From the NCBI GenBank assembly GCA_025266875.1, contig JALLLT010000019.1, positions 702,361 to 766,360 on the forward strand: DNA of 64,000 nt. The letters run 5' to 3'. The notes beneath the pieces are model-generated. The model was not told where the DNA came from, made no database searches, and was given only the letters and a program-made list of their open reading frames with translations. This document shows, piece by piece, positions 44,126-55,342 of this stretch (positions within the stretch are counted from its first letter, which is position 1; each line of letters starts with the position of its first letter). Origin of the DNA: Fennellomyces sp. T-0311. Lineage: Eukaryota > Mucoromycota > Mucoromycetes > Mucorales > Lichtheimiaceae. A program made the translations under genes and the position numbers.

Positions 44126-46156
44126 GTTTTACTAAAGACGGCATAAATATGACGTTTTGAACCTTAATTTTCGTGTAATGAAACGTTTCATGTCAGAATG
44201 GAAGCTTTCTCAGAAACAAAAATAGATGAAACACTGATTATCGATATCGGAAGGAGTACCCGAAGCAGATGGAACGGTATCATTTTATAGACTTCCGTTT
44301 CAGCGACATAATTGGCAGAATAGATGGTGCGATTGTATGCATTTAAAATTTGTGGCATTTTTATTATCAAAAGAAAAGATAGCAGGTTCAATTTCTATAT
44401 AGCGATAAGATGTAGCAAGTAGTCCGGGAGCATGGCAGCGAGATCGTGCAATGGAACAGGACAGCAAGAGCAGTAATAATGACCAGCCTCGATGAACAGT
44501 ATAGGTGCACCAGTTAGAAAATGATAACTGGTGGTAACTAGAGTGAGAGATGTTAGATGAAAACGTGCACAGTAATATTAAAGTAAAGGTTACCTTACGC
44601 TGATGGGCACACTCCAATTGCAGGATCTCTGTTGTCAAATTTCGTGAGCTTCATTGTAATGGAGTTCAGCAATTATGTACCTTTGTAGATTGAGTCTATG
44701 AGTGGAGCACCGGCAATGGTAAACAAGTGGCTCTGGTAAATTAAAAGCTTAAGAATTTATGCGGTGGCAAGCAGACTTACTGATTAGCCAGTCTTGTTGT
44801 TAGTTTCCAATAAGGCAGCATAGAGAAAAATGGATAGTCTTCAATCAATACCGGTAGGGTTGTAGCAATGAGAGAGTGAGAAGTTGTACAAGGTAGCGAT
44901 GGTAAAGGAAAGTGAAAGAGATGAAAAGAGAGATTTTCTGCTGCATACTGCTTTTTATAGAAGTAAAGGCAGCGGCTACTTGTAAGCTTTCTTACTGGCC
45001 AGCCATTTCAAAGTATATAAAGTGTTTAAGAGCTTAGAACTTCTGGTCCCTCGTTCTCTTACCTTTTCTGACTTACCTTTCGCTACTTCGGTTTAACTGT
45101 GAGCTATCATAATATTAGCATTGATATAAAAAGTCATTATACCTATTTCTTCATTAGATGTCCAGCTACAATAACAGCAACAATATCAATAGCAACCGCG
45201 TGAGCTTCGAGCAAACGTGCGTGGAGCAAATGCTGTGTGCGATGCAGAACATGGAGGAGGAGATTCGGCGCACGCAGGAGGAGATGCGGCGCACACAGGA
45301 GGAGATGCGGCGCACGCAGGAGGAGATGCGGCGCATGCAGGAGGAGATGCGGTACATGCAGGAGGAGATGCAGCGCACACAGGAGGAGATGCGGTACACA
45401 CAGGAGGAGATGCAGCGCATGGCGGATGAAAACCATGAGCTGCGCGCAAGACAAATGGTGATGGAGGAGCATATGCGTCGGTATGGTGTTGCTCTTGCTA
45501 TGCGACCGGTGGTTGTAGAATCTGCGGCTGCTGAGCCAGCAATCGCAGGGCCATCAACTGCTGGGGAAATCCCTGCGCCTGCATCTCGCAGATACACAGA
45601 GGAACAGGAGTCGACCATTCGCGTAAGAAAGATATAGAAGAAAACAGTCAGTAGTACCATATTTACAAAGTGTGTTAGGAACATGTGCATGCGAGGGTGA
45701 AACAGTTGGCAACCCGGGTGGAAGATCCATGGCAGTTCGACTTCGATTTGGACTTTCGCCATGGTGTCAACAGCGCGATTAAGGGGGACGTGGTGGAGTA
45801 TGTACGTGAGCAGCCAGACGGCGTCGACGATCCAAAGTACGTAAAGGATGCGCTGCTCACGTACTTCAATTCATTGAAGAGAATTGCGCGGATGTCTCTG
45901 GCTCGCCACGAGGGACTCCTCCTATACAATCGCAGGCAGAAACGCCTAGTCAAGGTTCGCACTATATAGATACGGAGAAACAGGTGTATTGTGCTAATAC
46001 AGTATCTGATCGATTACAGAAACTGAACGCACGCAAGGCCGCCTATGCTACCCATAAGGTTTCCGTAGAGGCCATGTACCCTGGCGGGTCGGCACTTCTT
46101 GTGCCAGAGTGCACTTCGCCAGAGGTGAGCGATCAGAAGAACGGGGCGAAGGTTTT

Positions 46157-46160
46157 GCGC
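46157..46160. repeat. Target-site duplication GCGC, left copy
   Basis: Matches 46655-46658 on the right side of the solo LTR. Confidence 0.7.
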
Positions 46161-46654
46161 TGTAACGAAATTTCTCGGCCCCTCTTCGTTTATGCTACCT
46201 TCCCCCTTTTTGGCACGCACTTGACCTTTGTATTGACCTTCATTCAACTATATGGTGCATCTGCACTTGATGTATCTCCTTTTTCTCGTTCTGATCTTCC
46301 CAAGCTACCGACCTATTCTATTATATGGTGTATCTGCACTTTCGTTTATCTTCTTCCGCACTCGGATCTCTTGCTAGTTGTAATTCCTATCTAACCCACC
46401 TTTTACCTCCGGCATAGCCCGATGTATCCACAGTCAGCATATCCACAGAAACATATAAATACCCTTGTTGAATCAAATGAAATAAAGCAGTTAACTTGAC
46501 CTCAATTATTTTGATCATACCTTTCAAAGCCCAAGACAGGAGCTTATATCTGTATTTGGTTAACTCACCTTTTCTATTTCTCTATATTTCAACCTACTTT
46601 GTGGACCCTGTTTCACACAGAATTACCTTACACAAACAATTTCCTTTTACAACA
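46161..46654 (+). mobile_element. Solo LTR, 494 bp, inside the Tnp2 partner gene
   Basis: Starts TGTAACGAAATTTC, ends TTTTACAACA, flanked by GCGC (46157-46160, 46655-46658). Internal promoter segment CAGAAACATATAAATACC (about 46447) and AATAAAG (46484). Removing it with one GCGC copy joins exon 3 in frame, independent support for these limits. Related promoter blocks occur at 28753 and, inverted, at about 63880. Confidence 0.85.
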
Positions 46655-49307
46655 GCGCATCCGTACCCCAGGCTTCCACAATCGCAATGTACAAGTTTAT
46701 TTTTTTTGAAAGTGAGAAGGAAGCTTACATAGGTTGTGGCGTACATAGGCCAAGGAGTTTCTGAAGAAGCTCGACGGCCTTGTGAAGGCGAATCGGAAGC
46801 GTCACGCCCGCTCCGCCGTAGCCAGAAGCAGTGGCAGCAGCAGCAGCACCAACAACAACACTGTTGCTGTGGAGAAAGCAGAAGTGGTGGCTGGTGTCAC
46901 ACAAGACGAGGCTCGTGCAGGAAGTGGCCAGGGCAGCCAAAGCAGCAAGCGGTTCATTACCAGGTATGAAGTAGATAACGACCGCGTTTTGGACCTGGCT
47001 GTGTTGGAGACCTTGCCCTCTTGGGCTAAAAATTAAAAGTTTCGTTTTTTCCCCTAAACAACCATTGTTTTCGTGTCAAAGCAACTTTATTTTTTAAATG
47101 GTTATTCTTTTCGGCAACAGGATTACGACCATCGAGGCCGTCGTAGAATCTGCCTGCACGCCATGTGGAACCACCGCTACCTGGGAATGGATTCTGTGGA
47201 CCGGGATTATACACGCGTCATTCTCTTCCATGTACTGCCACAGCCATTCTTCAAGGGTCGCTGGTACAAAGCGTTGCTCCTCCTTTGAACTGTACCAATG
47301 GACAAACGCAAGATGGTGGACCATTGGTATATGGTTGATGATTATTTTGTGCTTGAAGAAGTACATTACGCGGCCAGGATATGCACGACGTACACCACGC
47401 CGCAAGTAGATTACTTGAGTATGTGAGCCGCGCGATGATGAAGCTGCAGCTGATCGGTACGTCTGCCCAAAGATCTCAATCGTTCGAAACTTCTCAACCT
47501 TTTCCGTAGCAAAGTTACGGCCAGTGGTGCTGCTTCGAGGTGCCAAAACCTCGATGCCGTACGTATTGCTGTAGTACTGGCATAAGAGAGCATGGTGGTC
47601 TTCACTGAGGCTTCCCTCAACACCATTGCTCATGGACATGGCGGTGGACGGTGGCAATGGCTCTGCTCCAGTGATGTTGACGGTCAACGTCGGGCTCAAC
47701 GAATAGCTGAGGAACGTCTCATAGTCAAAGGTATTTAGGCGGTAGTATTGTCCTTGGGATGTAGATTGACCAGCAATCTGTAACAGCATAGCATATTGCC
47801 GGGCATACTCCTCGAAACGACCTGCTTGACGCTGGACAAAATCGACCGCACCAGTCTTCTCGATAAATCGCTTCATGAACGTAAGCTCAAAGCAATCCTT
47901 CTGGTTCGTGTCGACATCTTTCATATAACCATTGTATCTCTCAAAGGAGAAGGCCCACCATCCATAGATTGGCCCATGTAGCTGCAAGATGTCTCGTAGG
48001 TGAAGATGGAGATGCATATTGGGAGATACGGCAGCGTCACCATAGTACCTCGCGCAGTCTGCCACGAATTCCACCATCTTGTCATGTACTTCTGCAATTT
48101 CGGCATCAGTGATCCAGGGTTTTGCCAGCATGCGGCAAGCGTCGATGAAAAGCAACCAGTGCACATAGTGAGTGCGTCTCAACACACTTTTTAGTACGTA
48201 TGGCGAGTACACCAAGGTCCAAACTCTCCAGTTATCGGCGGTCATGAAGCTGAATTTCCGTTGGATCCTGCGTTGAAAGGTTGGCATTCCGGGAGGCACG
48301 ATGATTCGGTCTGCTTTGGTTTGCATCTCTGTGAGCACCGATTCCGTCAGATAGCCCTCGGATTTCCATATCGTAACCATCCGCTCGGCGGTGCCAAGGA
48401 AAAGGTTATGCATAGGGTCGATGACAGTTGCATTTATGGCGTCAAAATAAGGAAGCCGATGGAGCTGCGACCAACGTGTCCCATTTTCGCGCTCAAGGCG
48501 TTGTCGCGCACTTTGGGTTTCTGCTGCCTGCCAAAGCCTCGCTGCCTCGCAATTGTCTGTGTTTGATCGCAATGTCTCCTCAGGAATGTCGACGCCAGCG
48601 TAGATCATCTTGTTGGTCTCGGGATCGGTCACAAACTCGCGGTAGCACTTGTTGCATGCCCGTGTACTTGCATGCGATGTAAAACCGCAGATTTTGCGGC
48701 TTGCCGGCATATCACAAATAACGTTGAGCAGGGCAGCGCGCACGCGAGTACCTCGGGGCATCTGAGCAGTCGGCATATCATCGATTCCGATGTACAAGGT
48801 AAGTAGATCGGTTATCAGTGGCTCCAAATAATTATTGATCTCGTAAGTGCTAGGCTCGCGTGGTCCAGGCATGACACCAACAAGAATCACATTCTCGGTC
48901 TTATAGCGCTCGGCACGCGGTAGATTGTTGACGGTAAGATATATGGCGCCACAAGAATAACCTGAATCGAAAGGTGCAAACCAATCTGCATTGATGGATA
49001 GTAGCAAAGAACGCTCGTGGGCAACAAAGGGCTCTTGGGTATTTTTGGTCTTGATGCTGTTCCACATAGCGCCGTGGTGGATGTCCGAATACACGGTGCC
49101 AAAAAACGGGTGCTGCCTCCATTCCTCAATCTTTTCCTCGAAACCGTTGCGCTTGAACAACTTCTTCAATGCGGACTTGACCGGATAGTAGGCGTACTGC
49201 TTAAATGGCGTCCGACGCACGCGAGTCTGATGATTGGAAGATATCTTGAACAATGGGTTTGCACACACGTCGGCGTTCAATCGAACAGTCTCACAAGTGT
49301 CAGGTGC

Positions 49308-49318
49308 TGTGGAGGGCA
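49308..49318. repeat. MULE target-site duplication, left copy
   Basis: TGTGGAGGGCA, identical to 59027-59037. Confidence 0.85.
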
Positions 49319-49538
49319 CTAACCCTACAAGTTTCCAAAAATTCACGTAATCACGTGACCACAATTTCAAACACCGAAAGGTAAAACATGACAATTTTTT
49401 CTCAAGTTCTGCTTTTTTGTTACTGGGATATGAAAGTTTTCTTTATGAAATGCTATCATGGCGATGTATGTTGTTTATTTCATCCTGGAAAGAATATGAG
49501 ATAACTTACCATATTAATTTCCTTTTACGATGCTTGTA

Positions 49539-49542
49539 ATAC
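49539..49542. repeat. Ty3 target-site duplication, left copy
   Basis: ATAC, repeated at 55339-55342 immediately after the 3' LTR. Four bp are certain; five if the LTR is one base shorter. Confidence 0.75.
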
Positions 49543-49958
49543 TGACACGCGCATAACCAGCCGTGTTAATTTCTTTTCCGGCCTCGCACCTCATTATACA
49601 TTATTTTTTCCCTTCCATTCTTTTGCAACAAGTTATGTTTTTAGATCATTTTCACTTTATTACCCGTCGATTGTCATATATGCTAGTTTAGAATATCTAC
49701 CCTAAAATACCAACCTTTCCCGATATATCGCTCCTCAACACACTACTAGCACGAATCTTTACTACGACAGATCCCGATTGCACCAATTTCTCCCAACGAT
49801 ATTCCCATCCTTCTGAACTAAGAGTTAGCGTATAGATAGTGTCAGTATAAAAGAAAGCCATATGAGAAAAATAAAGAACAACAAAAAAAAGAAGAAAAAT
49901 CAGAACTGTGAGTTGAGATCCGGAGAGAAAGAGAACTCCTCAAACATTACACGTGACA
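49543..49958 (+). mobile_element. 5' LTR of the Ty3 retrotransposon
   Basis: 416 bp, TGACACGCGC...ACGTGACA. TATA-type promoter GTATAAAAGAAAG near 49846. Three differences seen against the 3' LTR (for example GGCCTCGC versus GGCCTTGC). A TGGCGAGCTTACCAGG tract 3 nt downstream (49962) may be the primer-binding site. Confidence 0.93.
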
Positions 49959-50020
49959 AATTGGCGAGCTTACCAGGGGAAAAAACACCTCCTTCCAGTT
50001 CGCGTGTTTTGCATCAAGAA

Positions 50021-50836
50021 ATGGCAAACGAAACCAAAAACGAACCCTCTACTCGAACTCTGGCGAGATTTGTGGCCGAACCTGAAGATTTTTCCTCATG
50101 CCACAAGACAAACCCTTTGACTTGGCTGCGCCGAGTAGACCGAATTAGACGCACCATGGGGTGGCCCGATACCACTGCTATCCTGGTTGCTGCTTCTCAC
50201 TTCCGCGGCCAAGCCGAGCTATGGTGGGATAGCGTTGAAGCAACCGTGAAGGACTGGAAAACCTTTCAAGACTTGTTCAAGAAACAATTTTGCGCACAAT
50301 TGGAAGATATGTGGTGGAACGAGCTGCAAAACAAAAATCAAGCCGAAGGTGAATCAGTCGACGATGTAGCTCTGGCGCTCCGTGATTTGTTCCAGTTGGT
50401 TGGCGTCGACCAACAGCAGTTGCAAGTTCGGTATTTTGTCCAAGCGCTACATCCAAGCATCGCTCAAGAAATCGAACGCTATGGTGTCCCAAAAACCTGG
50501 GATGATGTGGTGCTCCAAGCGAGAAAGGTAGAACAAGTCAACAACAAGTATGGGATCAGGTCCGTTCCCGCTACAAGACCTGCCAAACTGATGCGACAAG
50601 ATTTATCTCCGGGCAACTCCTCCTTGAGTCCGCAAGCAGGAGATGGAGATTCTTCATCATTGAACGAGACCTTGAGTGAGCTTGCAGAAAATATGCGTGC
50701 ACTGAAGATCAACCTGGTAGACCGTCAGGCGATAAGTGGGCCATTCCGCTGTTATGTCTGTGGAGACGAGGGCCACAAGGCGTATCAATGCCCGAACAGA
50801 CAACAGCAGCAGGGAAATGGAGGAGGCCGCCAGTAA
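50021..50836 (+). CDS. Ty3 gag (capsid/nucleocapsid)
   Basis: Retrotransposon capsid-type helical region (WLRRVDRIRRTMGWPDTT; AELWWDSVEATVKDWKTFQD; EGESVDDVALALRDLFQLVG) and one CCHC knuckle, CYVCGDEGHKAYQC, near the C-terminus. 271 residues from the first ATG after the LTR (50021); the open frame also extends back into the LTR to 49862, which may just be readthrough. Pol begins in the -1 frame within the last 49 bp of gag, suggesting a programmed or fixed -1 shift. Confidence 0.88.
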   Translation: MANETKNEPSTRTLARFVAEPEDFSSCHKTNPLTWLRRVDRIRRTMGWPDTTAILVAASHFRGQAELWWDSVEATVKDWKTFQDLFKKQFCAQLEDMWWNELQNKNQAEGESVDDVALALRDLFQLVGVDQQQLQVRYFVQALHPSIAQEIERYGVPKTWDDVVLQARKVEQVNNKYGIRSVPATRPAKLMRQDLSPGNSSLSPQAGDGDSSSLNETLSELAENMRALKINLVDRQAISGPFRCYVCGDEGHKAYQCPNRQQQQGNGGGRQ

Positions 50837-52143
50837 GAGGGGATACTGGTGGCCCAGAAGCCAAACCCCCGAGACAAGACACAAACTCAGCTACTGTTTC
50901 CACCTCTACCAACACCATCAATCTAGTAGAAACCGCTGAAGTTTTTAATGCCGAGAAAAGGAAACAGCCAGAGTCTGCGAACGAAACAACTACTCGAGCC
51001 AAGAAGCGCAGCAGCGTTGAAAATCGAGGTGATGTGACAATGGGAGAGGCAAGACCCACTCCCAAACCAAGAAGGACAAGACGACCTCCAAGGCGTCTTC
51101 CTGTTCTCCTCCCCAAAAGGAGTGTTTGGCAGAGGCTATCACAGATCGATTCTGGGTTATCTATGGCCGACTGGCTTGCTTTAGATCGCAATGCATACGA
51201 GGAAGTACGAGATGGTTTACGATATCTTCATGGGCGACGACCAAGAACCGGAACCCAACCAAGTACAAATAGTGGAAGCGTCAACCTCGTGGACATGCAA
51301 GTCGATGCGGAAGTCAACTCAATGATGACAAATATGGCGATCGACGGCAATGCGACTGAAGATGAATCGTCCGAAAACTGCGAGGAGGTCTCCGAGAGCG
51401 ATGGCGACAGCTGGGCAAGTTACGACAGCGATGACACCGAGTATGAATATCCATATGATTACAACACAATGCACAGAAGCCGCCCGATGCATGCACCCAT
51501 AGTAATCAATGGAGAAATCATCCAGGCTGTTTTTGACTCCGGTGCGAGTGTGTCAGTCATTAGCCGTCCTTTGGCTAAACGCGTAGGCCTGGAACCAACT
51601 GGGGATCGCTTGCAACTGGCTGCCTTGAACCAAGATTTGCCAAATCCATGTGAGATCGCAGCCAATGTACCCATTAGAGCAGCAGGAAAGTTAAGAAAAG
51701 AACATATGTATATACTCGATACTGACCGTGATGTCTGTTTGGTTGGAATGACCTGGTTTAGAGCCCACAACATCTCTCAAATCCACAAGACCAACACGAT
51801 AGTTATTCCCACCAAACATGGCAGCGGCAGTATCGAGCTTCAAGGCGAATATATAGCAGCGAGTGACGGCGAACTCCAGGACGAAGGTGCTCCCGTCCTC
51901 TCAGTTTCGGTGACGGTTGGCGAAGAACCCCAAGAAGAAACCCAGCTCCTGCAAGGTTATGCGGAAGACGCAGTATCCGTATCCACTCAAGAAGATAACG
52001 AAACCACTCCTCAAGAAATCCAAGACGTTATCGTGGAAAATGAAGATTGTTTCGTGGAAGTTAGTGGTTTAGGAAAAGTAACTACCATTACTCATTCTAT
52101 ACCAACAACCTCATCTGCACCGATCCGCTCAAGACCATACTGA
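50788..52143 (+). CDS. Ty3 pol, protease part
   Basis: Disordered acidic linker followed by an aspartic protease: VFDSGASVSVISRPLAKRVGL (near 51528-51590) and FRAHNISQ downstream. The frame ends at TGA 52141-52143 with the RT domain continuing in the same frame directly after it. It is one C-to-T change away from an Arg codon, so I read it as a mutation rather than a designed stop, though readthrough cannot be excluded. Confidence 0.82.
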   Translation: MPEQTTAAGKWRRPPVRGDTGGPEAKPPRQDTNSATVSTSTNTINLVETAEVFNAEKRKQPESANETTTRAKKRSSVENRGDVTMGEARPTPKPRRTRRPPRRLPVLLPKRSVWQRLSQIDSGLSMADWLALDRNAYEEVRDGLRYLHGRRPRTGTQPSTNSGSVNLVDMQVDAEVNSMMTNMAIDGNATEDESSENCEEVSESDGDSWASYDSDDTEYEYPYDYNTMHRSRPMHAPIVINGEIIQAVFDSGASVSVISRPLAKRVGLEPTGDRLQLAALNQDLPNPCEIAANVPIRAAGKLRKEHMYILDTDRDVCLVGMTWFRAHNISQIHKTNTIVIPTKHGSGSIELQGEYIAASDGELQDEGAPVLSVSVTVGEEPQEETQLLQGYAEDAVSVSTQEDNETTPQEIQDVIVENEDCFVEVSGLGKVTTITHSIPTTSSAPIRSRPY

Positions 52144-53403
52144 CTTACCTGGGAAGAACAAGACTACTTGCGGACCGAGATTGACCGTTTGCTGAAGCTT
52201 GGTCTGATACGCCCGTCTACAGGAACGTGGACCTCTCCTGTATTTTTTGTTCGCAAAAGGGACTCAAGTCTACGCTTGGTAATCAACTACCAACGGCTTA
52301 ATGCAATCACAATCAAGGAGGATTTTCCTTTACCTATCATGGATACACTAGTCGATTCATTGAGAGGAAGTCAGTGGTTCTCCGTGCTGGACGCTGCTTC
52401 AGGTTTCTGGCAAGTTCCAATGGCTGACGACGGCTCGATCGCGAAAACCGGATTTATAACGCCTGACTCTACTTATGAATGGGTTGTTATGCCATTTGGA
52501 GTAACAATGGGGCCCGCGATGTACTGTAAGATGAGCTCTTCCTTGCTGCGCCCGTACATCGGCAGATTTGTTTACGTATTCATCGATGATGTCATCATCT
52601 TCAGTCGTTCTTTGGAGGAGCATGTCGAGCATTTGCGAACCGTATTCAACGTGTTTCGATCAGCAAACTTACGGCTCAAGAGAAGCAAGTGTGTCTTTGC
52701 AAGGAGAGAAGTTGAGTACTTGGGGCACTTGATTACAAGCCAAGGAGTTTTGCCATGTGAGAGAAACGTTGACAAAGTTCGAAAGATGCGGGCGCCAAGG
52801 TCTGTCAAGGAGCTGCAGTCATGTCTTGGATTGTTAAACTATTACCGTCGGTTCATTGACCATTATGTGGAGGAAGCAGAACCCTTAACAAGGCTTTTGA
52901 AGAAAGGTGTGAAATTCGAGTGGAGAGAAGAACAAGAAGGAGCTTTTGACCGACTCAAACATTTGTTGACGTCTCCTCCCATGCTTGCATTCCCAAATCG
53001 GGACGAAGTCCAGATTTTGACCACGGATGCATCAACTGAAGGAATTGCCGGGATACTTTCCCAGTCCCCCACGGGAAATGGACAAGATGAACAACCAGTT
53101 GCTTTTGCGTCAAGGACCCTCCGAGGGTCGGAAACCCGATATGCAGCGGTGCATTTGGAAGCATTGGCGTGTGTCTGGGCTATTCGGCACTTTCGTCACT
53201 ATTTGGCTGGGCGCCATTTTGTGCTACGAGTAGACAGTTCTGCAGTTTCGTTCGTGCTCAACAATCCGTCGCCCACTGGCAAGCTGCAACGTTGGGCCGC
53301 AGCTCTAATGGAATATGACTTTCAAATTGTCCATCGACCAGGCCAAGGAAATCCCGCGGATCCACTGTCAAGATTATTTGACGATGACGACAATATCAAT
53401 TAA
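52144..53403 (+). pseudogene. Ty3 pol, reverse transcriptase and RNase H
   Basis: Same frame as the protease but after the TGA. RT landmarks: LRLVINYQRLNAITIKEDFP, FSVLDAASGFWQVPM, MPFGVTMGPA and the catalytic VFIDDVIIFS (FIDD in place of YxDD). RNase H: ILTTDASTEGIAGILSQ, LEALACVWAIRHFRHYL, ending in a DPLSRL motif. Its own ATG would be at 52168 only as an alternative start; without readthrough it would not be made as part of pol. Confidence 0.85.
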
Positions 53404-53408
53404 ATCTT

Positions 53409-54911
53409 ATGGGAATAATCGAAAACTCAAATTGGAATTGGAAACTAAGCAATCGGAACCTATCCTTTAGTAGTAGCCACCCCATCCACTCATTTAGCAC
53501 CAAACCTTATGATCAGTATAAGTATGACACCTTCTATGAACAAATAAACGGGGGGATGGATTATCCTTATTATCTTTCTCTATATTTTTATATAACTGAA
53601 AAGCGCTACCCAACAGGAGCAGGAGAAAATACTAAGCGACGCATTCGCGAAAATGCCATGCGCTTCCACGCGCATCAAGGGCGGCTATATCGACAGCAGA
53701 AACCGGACGAGTTCCCAGGAAAAGAAGTTCTCCACCAAGGCAACGTGGAAGAAATCATTAGTCGCGTACATAAGGAAGGGCATTTCGGTGTCGCAAATAC
53801 ATGGCGAAAACTCAAGACTCAGTACGATGGGACCAAACTGCGTAGACAAGTCAAGGAGTTTGTCCGATCTTGCCCTACCTGCCAAGCACGACAAAGGAAA
53901 ACGCCTCAACGCAACGAGGAAATGCGACCCATCCAAACTCCTTCGAGACCCTTTTACATGGTTGCGTGTGATGCGATTGGCCCAATCGACCCGGTCAGTA
54001 AAAGAAAAAATCGCTATATCCTAGTGGCTGTCGACTACCTCACAAGATGGCCGATAGCGATCGCAGTCAAAAATATCAATGAGGAGACAACAGCCAACTT
54101 TTTCTTTGAAGAAGTGGTGAAAAATTATGGTGTATGCAGCTATTTCCTCACCGACCGTGGATCAAATTTCAGGTCCAAATACGTACGCAACTTTCTTCGC
54201 CAACTCGATTGTCGTCATGTAACTACGACAAGCTATAGACCCCAAACAAATGGCCTCTGTGAAAGGATGAACCAGACCATCGTTCAAACCTTAGCGAAGA
54301 TCATACGAGACAAGGACGCTCCCAAGGATTGGGATCTTTACATCAGTGCCGCGCTATTGGCCATACGAACGGTTCCAAACCAATCGACACAATTTTCACC
54401 TGCAATGTTATTATATGGATACGAGCTTCGCACACCTGCAACCTGGTCAGCCCCTCAAGTGGAATTCATGGAAGGCGATTTGGATTTGGAAATACAACGT
54501 CAAGTACGAGTCATCAAATATGTAACAGAAAGTGTACAGCAAGATGCTAGAGAAAACATCGGGCGACAGCAAGACAGAGACAAGAGAAGATACGATCGAC
54601 TCGTACATCCTAGGCGACCATTTCGGATAGGGGAACAAGTACTTATGAAGGATAATGTGCCTGCAGGAAAATTCGCCGATCGCTGGCTTGGTCCTTTCGT
54701 GGTGATGAAAGTACACAATAACGGCACATATCAATTACAAGGACCTGACACACGACGATTACAAGGAGCGGTAAATGGGGATAAACTGGTCCCGTTTTAC
54801 TTTCACAAGCAGATGGTCCCGGATGCGACAGTTCAACAAGCTTCAAGACGATTTCAGTCATGGTTAATACGTCAAGATACTGAGAGCGATCGTGGAGGTG
54901 ACTCGGCCTAG
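53409..54911 (+). CDS. Ty3 integrase
   Basis: Begins with ATG six bases after the RNase H stop, in another frame, so either restart or frameshift. HHCC zinc domain (HKEGHFG...CPTCQ), DDE core (ACDAIGP..., TDRGSNFRS, YRPQTNGLCERMNQT) and a C-terminal GPFVV-type module (FADRWLGPFVVMKVH). 500 residues. No chromodomain follows. All catalytic acidic residues appear present. Confidence 0.88.
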   Translation: MGIIENSNWNWKLSNRNLSFSSSHPIHSFSTKPYDQYKYDTFYEQINGGMDYPYYLSLYFYITEKRYPTGAGENTKRRIRENAMRFHAHQGRLYRQQKPDEFPGKEVLHQGNVEEIISRVHKEGHFGVANTWRKLKTQYDGTKLRRQVKEFVRSCPTCQARQRKTPQRNEEMRPIQTPSRPFYMVACDAIGPIDPVSKRKNRYILVAVDYLTRWPIAIAVKNINEETTANFFFEEVVKNYGVCSYFLTDRGSNFRSKYVRNFLRQLDCRHVTTTSYRPQTNGLCERMNQTIVQTLAKIIRDKDAPKDWDLYISAALLAIRTVPNQSTQFSPAMLLYGYELRTPATWSAPQVEFMEGDLDLEIQRQVRVIKYVTESVQQDARENIGRQQDRDKRRYDRLVHPRRPFRIGEQVLMKDNVPAGKFADRWLGPFVVMKVHNNGTYQLQGPDTRRLQGAVNGDKLVPFYFHKQMVPDATVQQASRRFQSWLIRQDTESDRGGDSA

Positions 54912-54922
54912 AGGGGGGACCA
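54911..54922 (+). other. Ty3 polypurine tract
   Basis: GAGGGGGGACCA immediately before the 3' LTR; primer for plus-strand synthesis. Confidence 0.75.
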
Positions 54923-55338
54923 TGACACGCGCATAACCAGCCGTGTTAATTTCTTTTCCGGCCTTGCACCTCATTATACATTATTTTTTCCCTTCCGTTC
55001 TTTTGCAACAAGTTATGTTTTTAGATCATTTTCACTTTATTACCCATCGATTGTCATATATGCTAGTTTAGAATATCTACCCTAAAATACCAACCTTTCC
55101 CGATATATCGCTCCTCAACACACTACTAGCACGAATCTTTACTACGACAGATCCCGATTGCACCAATTTCTCCCAACGATATTCCCATCCTTCTGAACTA
55201 AGAGTTAGCGTATAGATAGTGTCAGTATAAAAGAAAGCCATATGAGAAAAATAAAGAACAACAAAAAAAAGAAGAAAAATCAGAACTGTGAGTTGAGATC
55301 CGGAGAGAAAGAGAACTCCTCAAACATTACACGTGACA
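54923..55338 (+). mobile_element. 3' LTR of the Ty3 retrotransposon
   Basis: 416 bp, about 99% identical to the 5' LTR, followed by the ATAC duplication. Confidence 0.93.
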
Positions 55339-55342
55339 ATAC

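Larger units (their letters stand above)
42600..45150. other. Non-genic interval with transposon fragments
   Basis: Holds the LTR-like segment (43199-43563) and the foldback region (43905-44125) listed separately. The minus-strand frames between 44188 and 44640 show no family signature. TATA box at about 45014 (AGTATATAAAG) precedes the Tnp2 partner gene. Confidence 0.45.
45158..47036 (+). pseudogene. Tnp2-transposon partner gene: heptad coiled-coil protein, four exons, split by a solo LTR
   Basis: Exons 45158-45622, 45679-45954, 46020-46160 continued at 46659-46688, and 46749-47036, all phase 0, giving 399 residues when the LTR (46161-46654) plus one GCGC is ignored. Residues about 35-90 are heptads of the type MRRTQEE, encoded by a 21-bp tandem repeat (about 45265-45420), a strong coiled coil. 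The rest has WQFDFDLDFRHGVNSAIKGD, YFNSLKR, SPEVSDQK, FLKKLDGLVKAN and a Ser/Asn-rich patch; the end is ETLPSWAKN. Similar proteins accompany transposons in zygomycete fungi (from memory). It converges on the Tnp2 transposase (stop codons 57 bp apart). Disabled by the LTR unless the LTR carries its own processing. Confidence 0.72.
49543..55338 (+). mobile_element. Ty3-type LTR retrotransposon, nearly intact
   Basis: 5.8 kb, LTRs 416 bp, gag and pol in order PR-RT-RH-IN (the Ty3 order), purine tract GAGGGGGGACCA immediately before the 3' LTR, ATAC target duplication. Coding defects: an in-frame TGA between protease and RT, and a frame change between RNase H and integrase. No chromodomain was seen. 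Nested in the MULE 3' flank. Confidence 0.94.

Noticed and set aside
45143..45762. Minus-strand and alternate-frame open frames rich in Cys/Ser or Pro/Ala
   Set aside because: They are low-complexity shadows of the 21-bp tandem repeat in the coiled-coil gene.
49319..49394. Native N-terminus of the Tnp2 transposase (24 residues)
   Set aside because: This DNA is the MULE terminal inverted repeat, matched by the inverted copy at about 58960-59026.
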